Shown here piece after piece: positions 34,113 through 41,757 of a DNA stretch of 41,757 bases. How positions within the stretch are numbered: the stretch's first letter is position 1; each line of letters begins with the position of its first letter. The DNA is taken from NCBI GenBank assembly GCA_900319525.1, contig ONOU01000030.1, positions 1 to 41,757 of the forward strand, read 5' to 3'. A model generated the notes under the pieces. The model searched no databases. It saw only the letters and a program-made list of their open reading frames with translations, and was not told the origin of the DNA. The translations under genes and the position numbers were made by a program. This DNA comes from an uncultured Prevotellaceae bacterium. Its GTDB lineage: Bacteria > Bacteroidota > Bacteroidia > Bacteroidales > Muribaculaceae.

Positions 34113-34409
34113 AGAAATTTGACAATGATTTGCTGCATAGCGAACAAATTGAGCATCAGTGGTTTGGTTTTTTACCGAACTGAGGTTATTCAATTTGTTC
34201 CTTGAAGTTCATTGTGTTATCCTCTTTCCCGTTAAGGCTGGGAAAGGTGGGTGTGCCGATGTGATCCTTGGTTACATTAAAAGTTTTGAATAGACATTGT
34301 TGCAGATGATAGAATGAGCTCTTGAGCTATGAGTGGTTTGAAGAAAGGAATGGAATCATTTTCACGTTATTTAGTGTTGAATTAAGGGATTTTTAGATGG
34401 GTTGATATT

Positions 34410-34417
34410 ATCTTTGC
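34410..34417 (+). promoter_or_regulatory. mscS -7 promoter box
   Basis: TATCTTTG fits TAnnTTTG and lies 19 nt before the ATG at 34437. The -33 region shows only a T-run. Confidence 0.65.
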
Positions 34418-34436
34418 GGCTTAAAAACGGAGCATT

Positions 34437-35594
34437 ATGTTATTGAACAAGGTATTATTGCAGATACCGGTGGCTGCGCCCGACACGGTGGCTGCCAATA
34501 AGATTAAGGAGGCAACGAATGTTGTGACCTCGCAGGTGGACTCGCTTGCCAGTCAGCTGCATCCCGACTCGATTGCGGCGATGACGCCCGGCAAGCTCGT
34601 TGACAAGTTCAAATACCTGGACGTGGGCAGTCTGGTGACCACGTTGTCCAATCAGATCATTTCGCTGGCGTTGCGCATTCTTGCCGCTATCCTGATTTTC
34701 TACATCGGCAAGTTTATCATCAACAAGATTTACAGCCTGGCTCGTGCAGTCATGGTGCGAAAGGGCTTTGAACGCTCGTTGACGTCGTTCCTGCTGTCGT
34801 TTATCAAGATGACGCTGCTGTTCCTGCTCATTATCACCGTGATAGGTGTGCTGGGCATCGAGACCAGCTCGTTCATTGCCATCTTTGCCAGTGCCGGTGT
34901 GGCCATTGGCATGGCCTTGAGCGGCACGTTACAGAACTTTGCCGGTGGCGTGCTCATCCTGTTGCTCAAGCCCTACAAGGTGGGTGAGTATATCGAGTTT
35001 GGCGAGTTCAAGGGTACGGTTAAGGAAATCCAGATTTTCCACACCGTCATCAACACCTATAACAACGACCGCATCGTGATCCCTAATGGCGGCCTGGCAA
35101 CGAGCTCGTTAAAGAACTTCAGCGCCGAGCCCTACCATCGCGTGGAGTGGCGTGTGGGCATCACCTACGGTGACGATGTGGATGTCGCCCGCAAGGTCGT
35201 GCTGGGCATCCTCGCTGCCGATGAGCGCATCGTCCACAACGACACCGATGTCAAGGTTGATGAACAGCCGCATGAAGCGGCCGAGCAGCCTGAGCAGGAG
35301 GAGAAACGCCCCTGGTGGTATCGCCTCTTCCACTGGCACCGCAAACGCATCGAGCAGTGGAACGAGACGCAGGAGGCACAGCTGGCCGCACTGGTGCCAA
35401 CGCCCAATTACACACCCAGTGTCAACGTCGAGAGCCTGGACGAGAGTCAGGTGACGCTCGTCGTGCGTGCCTGGACCGAGATCGGGAACTACTGGCAAGT
35501 CCTGTATGATGTGAACGAGAGGATTTACAAGCAGTTGCCGCAGCATGGCATCCGCTTCCCGTTCCCGCAGATGGATGTACACGTTAATAGTTAA
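34437..35594 (+). CDS. mscS: MscS-family mechanosensitive ion channel
   Basis: The 385-residue protein is a small-conductance mechanosensitive channel, opening under membrane tension to release solutes. After a polar N-terminal stretch (1-60) come three hydrophobic helices (about 65-95, 117-143 and 150-180). The pore helix reads AGVAIGMALSGTLQNFAGG and is followed by the beta domain (KVGEYIEFGEFKGTVKEI; NDRIVIPNG) and an alpha/beta tail. Odd is a charged, tryptophan-rich insert at about 275-320 (EQPEQEEKRPWWYRLFHWHR) in the cytoplasmic C-terminal domain, which typical MscS proteins lack. The stop codon lies within a heptamer repeat array leading to the TPR gene. Confidence 0.94.
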   Translation: MLLNKVLLQIPVAAPDTVAANKIKEATNVVTSQVDSLASQLHPDSIAAMTPGKLVDKFKYLDVGSLVTTLSNQIISLALRILAAILIFYIGKFIINKIYSLARAVMVRKGFERSLTSFLLSFIKMTLLFLLIITVIGVLGIETSSFIAIFASAGVAIGMALSGTLQNFAGGVLILLLKPYKVGEYIEFGEFKGTVKEIQIFHTVINTYNNDRIVIPNGGLATSSLKNFSAEPYHRVEWRVGITYGDDVDVARKVVLGILAADERIVHNDTDVKVDEQPHEAAEQPEQEEKRPWWYRLFHWHRKRIEQWNETQEAQLAALVPTPNYTPSVNVESLDESQVTLVVRAWTEIGNYWQVLYDVNERIYKQLPQHGIRFPFPQMDVHVNS

Positions 35595-35673
35595 TAGTTA
35601 ATAGTGAAGAGTTAATAGTTAATAGTTAATAGTGAAGAGTGAAGAGTCATTAGTCATTAGTCATTAGTCAATA
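35583..35673. repeat. Thirteen-unit heptamer tandem array
   Basis: Thirteen consecutive 7-nt units in the order 3x GTTAATA, 1x GTGAAGA, 3x GTTAATA, 2x GTGAAGA, 3x GTCATTA, 1x GTCAATA. The array starts inside the mscS stop (encoding VNS-stop) and ends 4 nt before the next ATG at 35678. Confidence 0.92.
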
Positions 35674-35677
35674 GATA

Positions 35678-36667
35678 ATGTTTTTTGGGATTGTTAAGGA
35701 GATGATTTTGAGTCATTTTACATATAATATTGGGCTTAGTTTGCCGTGCGTTGCACGGTTGTTGGTGGCGCTGGCTGTGATGCTGACGTGGCAGCAGGGT
35801 GGGGCGCAGGTGATTAACTCCATCGGCGACGAGAACATGAAGGTGGAGCAGGGCATGAAGCCGCAGCAAAAGAAGGCCGAGGGCCCATACATTGCGGACC
35901 TGGACACCGAGACGCCCTATTTCCAGTATATCGACTCGGCGCAGACCTACATCTACAGCCATGACTGGCCCGTGGCCGAGCAATGGCTCATGCGGGCTGT
36001 CAAGGCCGACCTCGACAACCCCAACAACTCGTTGTTGCTGAGCAATATCGCCACGCTGCAGCGCTATCAGGGCAAACTTGCCGATGCGGTGAAGAACTAC
36101 TCGCTGGCAATAGACATGACGCCCCATGCCGTGACCTTGTTGCTGAACCGTGCGGCCCTGTACGTGGAGATGGACAGTATCGTGCGTGCCGAGGACGACT
36201 TTGGCCGCGTGTGCGAACTCGACCCGTATAATACCGAGGCGCGCTACTCGCTGGGCGTGCTGGCCATGGAACGCGGCGACACCCAGCGTGCCGAAGACCT
36301 GTTTAACGAGATCAAGCGCATCAACCCCAATTCGGGCCTCTATCACGAGGGCATGGGCCTGCTGCACAAGCGCAACGGCAACCACGCCCGTGCCGCCGAG
36401 CTGTTTACCCAGGTCATCAAGGTGCAGCCCAGCGCCCAGCTGCTGGCTCACCGTGCCGACTGCTACCTGGCCATGAAGCACCTCAACGATGCTGCCGACG
36501 ACATCCGCACTGCCCTGGAAATGACCCCCGACGACCCCTACCTGTACCTGCTGCGCGCCAAGCTCAACAAGCTGCGCTTCCAGCGTGACGACATGAACCA
36601 CGACATCGACACCGCCGTGTCCCTGGGCCTGAGCCGCGACTACATCAACCAAGCCCTCAACGAGTAA
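35678..36667 (+). CDS. Exported tetratricopeptide-repeat protein
   Basis: The 329-residue protein has an unusually long N-terminus before a signal-like hydrophobic stretch (ARLLVALAVML, about 26-36) and a probable cleavage near QGGAQ. The second Met (residue 9, at 35702) is an equally good start. From about 75 to 320 it consists of roughly seven TPR-type helix pairs, for example LLNRAALYVEMDSIVRAEDD and YSLGVLAMERGDTQRAEDLF. TPR arrays hold protein partners; none is identified here. It is probably periplasmic. The DNA for residues 23-27 forms a CCGTGC-GTT-GCACGG hairpin like those in the dispersed repeats. It may be co-transcribed with mscS. Confidence 0.87.
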   Translation: MFFGIVKEMILSHFTYNIGLSLPCVARLLVALAVMLTWQQGGAQVINSIGDENMKVEQGMKPQQKKAEGPYIADLDTETPYFQYIDSAQTYIYSHDWPVAEQWLMRAVKADLDNPNNSLLLSNIATLQRYQGKLADAVKNYSLAIDMTPHAVTLLLNRAALYVEMDSIVRAEDDFGRVCELDPYNTEARYSLGVLAMERGDTQRAEDLFNEIKRINPNSGLYHEGMGLLHKRNGNHARAAELFTQVIKVQPSAQLLAHRADCYLAMKHLNDAADDIRTALEMTPDDPYLYLLRAKLNKLRFQRDDMNHDIDTAVSLGLSRDYINQALNE

Positions 36668-36683
36668 TCTTTCTAGCAACCCT

Positions 36684-36751
36684 AACAACAATTAAGACAA
36701 CGGCAACAACATTAAAGTTGTGATTGTTGTTGGGGCGTTGTCGTTGTTGTT
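36684..36751 (+). terminator. Imperfect inverted repeat, likely terminator of the TPR gene
   Basis: The left arm (36684-36710, AACAACAATTAAGACAACGG start) and right arm (36726-36751) are complementary with small bulges around a 15-nt loop, followed by TT. It lies 17 bp after the TPR stop and before the rlmD promoter. Confidence 0.55.
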
Positions 36752-36764
36752 TGAGAAATCTTTG

Positions 36765-36772
36765 TACCTTTG
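36765..36772 (+). promoter_or_regulatory. rlmD -7 promoter box
   Basis: TACCTTTG is a perfect TAnnTTTG; TTG at 36744-36746 is a possible -33 core (18-nt spacer). Only 9 nt separate the box from the ATG at 36782, so the transcript would have almost no leader. Confidence 0.7.
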
Positions 36773-36781
36773 TGGCCGATT

Positions 36782-38188
36782 ATGAGAAAGAAAAAGGATA
36801 TTCCGGTAATTGAGAATTTTGAGATAACGGGCGTGGCGGCCGAGGGTAAGAGCCTGGGTCGCTGGAACGACCTGGTGGTGTTTGTGCCGTTTGGCGCTCC
36901 GGGTGACGTGATTGACCTGAAGATCGACCGCAAGAAGCACAGCTATGCCGAGGGGCATATCGAGCGCCTCGTCAAGCCCAGCGAGCTGCGCGTGGAGCCG
37001 ATGTGTGAGCACTTCGGGCTGTGTGGCGGCTGCAAGTGGCAGCACCTGCCCTATGAGTACCAGCTGCAGTGCAAGCAACAGCAGGTGGTTGATGCCATGG
37101 AGCGCATTGCCAAGGTGCCTATTCCCGAGATCAACCCCATCCTGGGCTCGGCGACAACGACCCACTACCGCAACAAGCTGGAATTCACCTTCTCCAACAA
37201 ATGCTGGCTCACGCGTGAGCAACTCGACAGCGGTGCCGAGTTCCCCGACCGCAATGCGGCGGGTTTCCACATCCCCGGAGCCTTTGACAAGGTGCTGGAC
37301 ATCAAGCGCTGCTGGCTGCAGGACGACATCAGCAACGAGCTGCGCCTGTTCATCCGCAATTATTGTGTCGAGAAGGGGTATAGTTTTTACGACATACGCG
37401 GGCAGCAAGGCTTCATCCGCATGACCATGACGCGCACCGCCAGCACGGGCGAGGTGATGGAGGTCATCGTGTTCGGTGAGGATAACCAGGCCGCCATCGA
37501 CGACGTGATGAGCGCCGTGCATGACCGTTTCCCGCAGATCACATCGCTACTCTATGTCATCAACCTCAAGGTCAACGACTCGCTGGCCGACCAGCAGTTC
37601 ATTACCTACAGCGGTCGCGACTACATCGAGGAGGAAATGGAGGGTCTGAAGTTCCGCGTGGGCCCCAAGTCCTTTTACCAGACCAATTCCCGCCAGGCCT
37701 ATGAACTCTATAAGGTGGCGCGCCGCATGGCCGCCCTCACGGGCGATGAGCTCGTCTATGACCTCTACACCGGCACCGGCACCATCGCCAACTTTGTGGC
37801 CCGCCAGGCCCGCCAGGTCATCGGCATCGAGTATGTGCCCGAGGCCATCGAGGACGCCAAGCTCAATTCCCGTGTCAATGGCATCGAGAACACATTATTC
37901 TACGCCGGCGACATGAAGGATGTGCTCACCGACGCCTTCATCGCCGAGCATGGGCGTCCCGAGGTGATGATCATCGACCCGCCCCGCGCGGGTATGCACG
38001 AGGACGTCGTCAACGTCATCCTCAATGCCGAGCCCGACAGGCTGGTGTACGTGAGCTGCAACCCCGCCACCCAGGCGCGTGACATCGCGATGCTCGACGC
38101 CAAGTACCGTGTTGTGGAGATCCAGCCCGTGGACATGTTCCCCCACACCCACCATGTCGAGAACGTCGCCCTGCTGATCAAGAAATAA
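36782..38188 (+). CDS. rlmD: 23S rRNA (uracil-C5)-methyltransferase, RlmD/RumA family
   Basis: The 468-residue enzyme methylates C5 of a uracil in 23S rRNA (U1939 in E. coli) using SAM. An N-terminal TRAM-type RNA-binding domain (about 10-62) is followed by the iron-sulfur cysteines CEHFGLCGGC (75-84). The SAM-binding DLYTGTGTIANFVA lies near 326, DPPRAGMHEDV near 399 and the catalytic cysteine loop YVSCNPATQARD near 422-433. The ATG at 36782 is chosen over a TTG at 36770, which overlaps the -7 box. RlmC or another uracil-C5 family member cannot be fully excluded; Bacteroidetes often carry more than one. It is convergent with the ABC exporter genes. Confidence 0.92.
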   Translation: MRKKKDIPVIENFEITGVAAEGKSLGRWNDLVVFVPFGAPGDVIDLKIDRKKHSYAEGHIERLVKPSELRVEPMCEHFGLCGGCKWQHLPYEYQLQCKQQQVVDAMERIAKVPIPEINPILGSATTTHYRNKLEFTFSNKCWLTREQLDSGAEFPDRNAAGFHIPGAFDKVLDIKRCWLQDDISNELRLFIRNYCVEKGYSFYDIRGQQGFIRMTMTRTASTGEVMEVIVFGEDNQAAIDDVMSAVHDRFPQITSLLYVINLKVNDSLADQQFITYSGRDYIEEEMEGLKFRVGPKSFYQTNSRQAYELYKVARRMAALTGDELVYDLYTGTGTIANFVARQARQVIGIEYVPEAIEDAKLNSRVNGIENTLFYAGDMKDVLTDAFIAEHGRPEVMIIDPPRAGMHEDVVNVILNAEPDRLVYVSCNPATQARDIAMLDAKYRVVEIQPVDMFPHTHHVENVALLIKK

Positions 38189-38216
38189 GCAGAATCAAGA
38201 GAACGCCGAAATACCG

Positions 38217-38891
38217 CTACAGCTGCGTCTTCTCGACGAGAAAACCGTCCAGCATATTGACAATGCGGTGGGCATAGGAGGCGTCGCGCTGTGAGTGGGT
38301 CACCATGACGATGGTCGTGCCATCGTCGTTGAGTTCAGCCAGCAATTCCATCACCTCCTTGCCGTTCTTGGAATCGAGGTTGCCCGTGGGCTCATCGGCA
38401 AGGATGAGTTCGGGATGGCAAATCAAGGCCCTAGCGATGGCGGTGCGCTGTTGCTGTCCACCCGACAGCTGGTAGGGATACTGTTTCGCGCGATGGGAGA
38501 TGTTCAGGCGGCGCAGCAGGTCGGTGACCTGTTGCTTGCGCTGCTTTGTGGGTATGCCCAGGTATTTTAATGGCAGCTCCACGTTCTGCTCCACAGTGAG
38601 CTCGTCGATGAGATTGAAACTCTGGAACACGAAGCCGATGTGCCCTTTGCGCATGGCCGTGCGCTTTCTTTCGGTGAGGTGGGCGACCTCGGTGCCATTG
38701 AGCAGATAGCTTCCCTCGCTGGGGTTGTCCAGCAACCCCAGGATGTTGAGCAGGGTGGTCTTGCCGCAGCCCGAGGGCCCCATGATGGCAACAAACTCAC
38801 CCTCGTCAATTTCCAGGTTGATGCCGCCCAGCGCCACGGTGTAAACGCCGCCGTAGTGGAAGACTTTCTTTAAATTGCTGATTTGGATCAT
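38217..38891 (-). CDS. ABC exporter ATP-binding protein (MacB/LolD type)
   Basis: The 224-residue cytoplasmic ATPase has Walker A GPSGCGKT (38-45), Q-loop [12 protein letters not shown], signature [15 protein letters not shown] (142-156), Walker B LILADEP (162-168) and a switch histidine in VMVTHSQ. The size and sequence place it with the MacB/LolD/FtsE group, which drives mechanotransmission rather than substrate passage through the membrane. It follows the large permease gene by 54 bp, a gap filled by a heptamer array, and surely serves it. The exported substrate (peptide, lipoprotein or antibiotic) is unknown. It ends 28 bp from the convergent rlmD. Confidence 0.95.
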   Translation of the reverse strand: MIQISNLKKVFHYGGVYTVALGGINLEIDEGEFVAIMGPSGCGKTTLLNILGLLDNPSEGSYLLNGTEVAHLTERKRTAMRKGHIGFVFQSFNLIDELTVEQNVELPLKYLGIPTKQRKQQVTDLLRRLNISHRAKQYPYQLSGGQQQRTAIARALICHPELILADEPTGNLDSKNGKEVMELLAELNDDGTTIVMVTHSQRDASYAHRIVNMLDGFLVEKTQL

Positions 38892-38896
38892 ATAGA

Positions 38897-38938
38897 GTTT
38901 TAAGTTTTAAGTTTTAAGTCCTTAGTTTTAGGTTTTTA
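38897..38938. repeat. Six-unit heptamer array between ABC permease and ATPase genes
   Basis: Six 7-nt units on the plus strand (3x GTTTTAA, GTCCTTA, GTTTTAG, GTTTTTA). On the coding (minus) strand it reads as CTTAAAA units ending 5 nt before the ATPase ATG, like the array before the SusF-like gene. Confidence 0.88.
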
Positions 38939-38945
38939 GTTGGGA

Positions 38946-41393
38946 TTATTCTGTCTTGATGGTGGCGGCGGGATTCTTGCGTGCGGCAAGCCATCCTTGC
39001 AGAACTACCGTGCCGAGCATGATGCCTCCCACCACAAGCAGGCTTATCGGGAAAATCCACCAGTTGATGCTTGCACGTTCGGCAAAGTACTTGAGCGTTT
39101 GATTGCCAAAGAGCCATGCAATGGGTGCGGCCACAGCGAAGCAGATGAGGATAAACCAGCCGTAACGGTTGCACAACATCCACACAATCTCGCTTGTCGT
39201 TGCACCAGCCACCTTGCGGATGCCGATTTCCTTGCGGCGGTACTCGGACTCGAACATCGTCAGGCAGAAGAGCCCGATCAACGTGAAGACCAGGCAAAAC
39301 AGGGATATCATATAGTTTAGGTTAAAGAAAAGCAACTCGTTGCGATAGGTCCCGATCACATTATCGTTGTAAGGAATCACTTCAGATGCTTTCCCCTCGC
39401 TGAAATCCTGCACCAGGAGGTTGGCCTGTTGGCGGATGCTAGCCATATCGCTACCTGCCGTGACTCGCATAAAGAGCTTCTCGCCCGGATTATAGCGGTC
39501 AAGGATAAATACAAACGGCTGGTCATTCTTGACGCGCATCGTCCCATAGCGGATGTCGTTACAGATGCCGATAATGCGCGCGCTGTCAATGTAGTCATCT
39601 TCGGCACTGGTCAGTATAAAGCTGCCTATCTTGAGCCACGGCCACTTGCGCAGGGTTGCCTTGTTGATGATGACGCCTGTCGCGTCTTTGTCATTAAAGT
39701 CGCGTCCCTTATCGATAGTGATGCCCATGGTCTGCATGAAGTCGTAATCGATGAAAATGGTGCTGTAGTTCATGGTGTAGCCGTGGAATCTGGAATTGAT
39801 CAAGTAGTGGCCGTCGGTAGTCCCTAGCGGGGTCGAGGCGAATGTCACTGCTTCCACATTGGGAATCTGCAATAGTTGTTGCTTCAACCCTTCCCGATCA
39901 GCGGTTTCATGCACGTCCATCAGATTAGAGTAGAGCAACAGATTCTTATCGAAGCCGTAAGGAGAATTGATGATGTGCCGGCTCTGCTGAAACAGGATGC
40001 CCACATAAATGACCATCAGCATGGAAATGAACAATTGCAGACACACCAGGATGGTGCGCAGCCTGCGGCCTTGAGGAGTAAGCCCGAATGTCCCCTTGAG
40101 GACGAAGGCAGGCGGTAGCGAAGTCGCAAAAATGGACGGATAGATACCTGCCACGGTGCCGGCCAGCATGGCAAGCAGCAATGTGAGCAGCGCAATGAGC
40201 CAGTGGTCTTTCACGGCAAGGCTGCCTGCCAACGACAAGTCATCGGCCTGCAGATGCAGCATGTCACAGATGGCCAATCCCACCAGACAGGCTGCGACAG
40301 CAATGATGACACACTCGATGACCAATTTCAGACGCATGGTGCGGCGCTCGGCACCCAGCACGAGCCGGGTGTTAAGGCTGCGCATGCGCATCGGGCTCTC
40401 GGCTAGGGTGAAGTTCAGAAAATTGATCGTGGCGATGATAATGATCAACAGGCACGCCAAACCCAGGATGTTCATCATTCCCTTGAAGCCATGTTCGCCT
40501 GAAGTGTAGGTGAAAGGCTCAAAGTAGCTGCTGCTTAACGGGGTGAATTTGAATTTGGTGTTGCGGATGATCTCTTTATTGTCATTCAGCTTCTCTTCAC
40601 CATAATTATTGATATAGTAGTCTGCATTCTTGTCGAGGTCTGCAAGAATAGCTTGCCTAAGGTCGTCGCCAAGGGATTTGACCTTGTCGCTGTCGAGAAC
40701 TGTGGTGAACTTGACATAGCATTTATAGAGGCTATAAAAATCATAATAGTAGGTTGAGTCCATGTATTGAAAAATACAATTCGGCAGTTCACTGTTCTCT
40801 GGGAAATCCTTATAGACTCCAATTACTCTATATGTGTTGATTGAGTCATTGCCCAACTTGTCCTTGGAACTGTATAGCATTTCCTGGCCAGCGACCTGGG
40901 TGCTGTCGAAGTATTGTTGGGCGATGCTTGCAGGGATGATGAGGCCGTTTTTCTTTTTAGTAGTGTCTTTTTGAAAATTGATAGTACCGTGTAGGACCTG
41001 AGGCCTCAAGGTGGTTAATACAGTGGCGTTAGCTAATGAAAAAGGATAATACACTGTCTTTCCCCCTTTCTTGAATGGAAAAAGGGTGCTCGCGTCACTG
41101 TAGATGTCCCTCATCAGTGATACCGACTCAACATTTGGCAGGTGCTTGATGGCTTCGGCAAACGGACGGCACACGTTATCACTGTAGTTCCACTCGTGGT
41201 ATTCATAGTTGCTCTCAAGACGGTACAGCCGCTGGTAGTCTTCCACGCCGTGGTTGTAAGTGAGCTGATACACGATTTGAGTCATCAGCAGGAAGAACGA
41301 GGCAAAGGCCGCTGCCAAGCCCACGATGTTAAGAAAGGTCGCCAGTTTGAAGCGCCTTGCTGTATAGATAATGCTGTTGAAAATCTCGCGCAT
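38946..41393 (-). CDS. FtsX/MacB-type ABC exporter permease
   Basis: The ATG at 41393 (815 residues; MREIFNSIIYTARRF) is chosen because a promoter lies at 41456-41486, upstream of it but downstream of the longer frame's start at 41510. The protein has a first transmembrane helix (about 18-40) followed by a large periplasmic MacB-PCD-like domain. A central group of membrane segments with FtsX signatures follows (about 310-470), then a second periplasmic domain and a C-terminal group of three or four helices (about 680-800; RKEIGIRKVAGATTSEIVWML). This two-module form with about 800 residues is common in Bacteroidetes. The ATPase gene follows. It probably exports or extracts an unknown substrate, MacB-like; no periplasmic adaptor gene is in the window. 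Confidence 0.92.
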   Translation of the reverse strand: MREIFNSIIYTARRFKLATFLNIVGLAAAFASFFLLMTQIVYQLTYNHGVEDYQRLYRLESNYEYHEWNYSDNVCRPFAEAIKHLPNVESVSLMRDIYSDASTLFPFKKGGKTVYYPFSLANATVLTTLRPQVLHGTINFQKDTTKKKNGLIIPASIAQQYFDSTQVAGQEMLYSSKDKLGNDSINTYRVIGVYKDFPENSELPNCIFQYMDSTYYYDFYSLYKCYVKFTTVLDSDKVKSLGDDLRQAILADLDKNADYYINNYGEEKLNDNKEIIRNTKFKFTPLSSSYFEPFTYTSGEHGFKGMMNILGLACLLIIIIATINFLNFTLAESPMRMRSLNTRLVLGAERRTMRLKLVIECVIIAVAACLVGLAICDMLHLQADDLSLAGSLAVKDHWLIALLTLLLAMLAGTVAGIYPSIFATSLPPAFVLKGTFGLTPQGRRLRTILVCLQLFISMLMVIYVGILFQQSRHIINSPYGFDKNLLLYSNLMDVHETADREGLKQQLLQIPNVEAVTFASTPLGTTDGHYLINSRFHGYTMNYSTIFIDYDFMQTMGITIDKGRDFNDKDATGVIINKATLRKWPWLKIGSFILTSAEDDYIDSARIIGICNDIRYGTMRVKNDQPFVFILDRYNPGEKLFMRVTAGSDMASIRQQANLLVQDFSEGKASEVIPYNDNVIGTYRNELLFFNLNYMISLFCLVFTLIGLFCLTMFESEYRRKEIGIRKVAGATTSEIVWMLCNRYGWFILICFAVAAPIAWLFGNQTLKYFAERASINWWIFPISLLVVGGIMLGTVVLQGWLAARKNPAATIKTE

Positions 41394-41455
41394 GGTCAAC
41401 GATGGTTTTGTTTGTGTCTGACGGATCACGTCAAGCAATACCTGTTTTGTATTTG

Positions 41456-41486
41456 CAAATTTAAGGAGCAGTGGGTAATTGGTCAA
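41456..41486 (-). promoter_or_regulatory. Promoter of the ABC permease gene
   Basis: On the minus strand, TTG (41484-41486), a 20-nt spacer and TAAATTTG (41456-41463) fit the Bacteroidetes consensus. The leader to the ATG at 41393 is about 55 nt. Confidence 0.72.
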
Positions 41487-41574
41487 GTTTTTTCTCGATA
41501 AAAGTGGCACTTGTCGTGTTTTTTATGAAATAATGTCTATTATTTTTACACATTTACCGTTTCGGGATCGTAAA

Positions 41575-41646
41575 GGCTTGCCATACATCGACATGGCAGG
41601 GGCTTTTACAAGATGGCGGCTTGTAATGCCTTGACGACACTGCGGG
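41575..41646. repeat. Dispersed 72-bp repeat, copy 2
   Basis: It aligns without gaps to 204-275 (12 mismatches in 72, same orientation), including the core ATGCCTTGACG. It is followed by the 19-nt repeat GAGACTGTTGCAAAACTCG (41660-41678), shared with 34065-34083. Confidence 0.75.
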
Positions 41647-41713
41647 CATTGAGTCATCAGAGACTGTTGCAAAACTCGGTCGTTGAAGTTGCTGAGAATT
41701 GGATGGAAATTGT

Positions 41714-41756
41714 CGAGAATGGATTTGTCGATCTTTTTTCGTAAAATCCATTCTCG
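41714..41756. repeat. Hairpin at the window edge
   Basis: CGAGAATGGATTT (41714-41726) and AAATCCATTCTCG (41744-41756) are exact complements around a 17-nt T-rich loop. It could be a terminator or the end of another element; the window stops here. Confidence 0.6.
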
Positions 41757-41757
41757 T

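Noticed and set aside
1-41757. tRNA or rRNA genes
   Set aside because: No cloverleaf with conserved TTC-arm sequence or rRNA segment was noticed in the intergenic regions; a tRNAscan run would be decisive.

Overview
The window looks like a chromosomal segment of a gut or rumen Bacteroidales bacterium, probably Muribaculaceae or Prevotellaceae (family level is inference). The support is a SusC/SusD starch-uptake locus, Bacteroidetes-type promoters (TAnnTTTG -7 boxes), an AT-rich leader rather than a Shine-Dalgarno site before genes, a DUF4296 lipoprotein beside lspA, dksA-like and type-2 ileS genes, and dockerin-like repeats on secreted glycosidases. Coding DNA is fairly GC-rich.

Layout. 1-632: non-coding, GC-rich palindromic repeats and a terminator. 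633-3202 (minus): a PafA-like phosphatase behind a LacI-family regulator. 3507-14467 (plus): a starch locus with susC, susD, two SusE/F-like surface lipoproteins, a secreted GH13 alpha-amylase and a GH53 galactanase. 14673-18599 (minus): murF, SusA-like neopullulanase and a methyltransferase, divergent from ddl (plus) through a perfect palindrome holding both promoters. 19775-30162 (minus): a compact eight-gene run, ileS - dksA/traR - lspA - DUF4296 lipoprotein - two half-size chromate-family transporters - GH9/CE4 fusion - membrane acyltransferase. 30200-34200: a repeat island with MITE-like inverted repeats, a dead transposase, a hairpin cluster, one secreted protein gene and luxS. 34437-38188 (plus): mscS, a TPR protein and rlmD. 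38217-41393 (minus): an ABC exporter permease and ATPase. The right edge again holds dispersed repeats.

How the genes work together. SusC/D and the two lipoproteins would bind and import starch fragments. The amylase cuts outside or at the surface, and the SusA homologue finishes oligosaccharides in the periplasm. An identical 14-bp LacI-type operator lies at almost the same distance upstream of identical TATATTTG -7 boxes for susC and for the amylase, so the LacI protein is the likely local regulator and the operator position suggests activation. murF/ddl, lspA/ileS, luxS and rlmD are housekeeping genes.

Most unusual: the two-site operator geometry; the GH9-CE4 fusion overlapping an acyltransferase gene at the end of the ileS run; dockerin-like repeats duplicated across two adjacent enzymes; several families of dispersed palindromic repeats, some beside the ileS and luxS promoters; and heptamer arrays just upstream of three downstream genes in co-oriented pairs.
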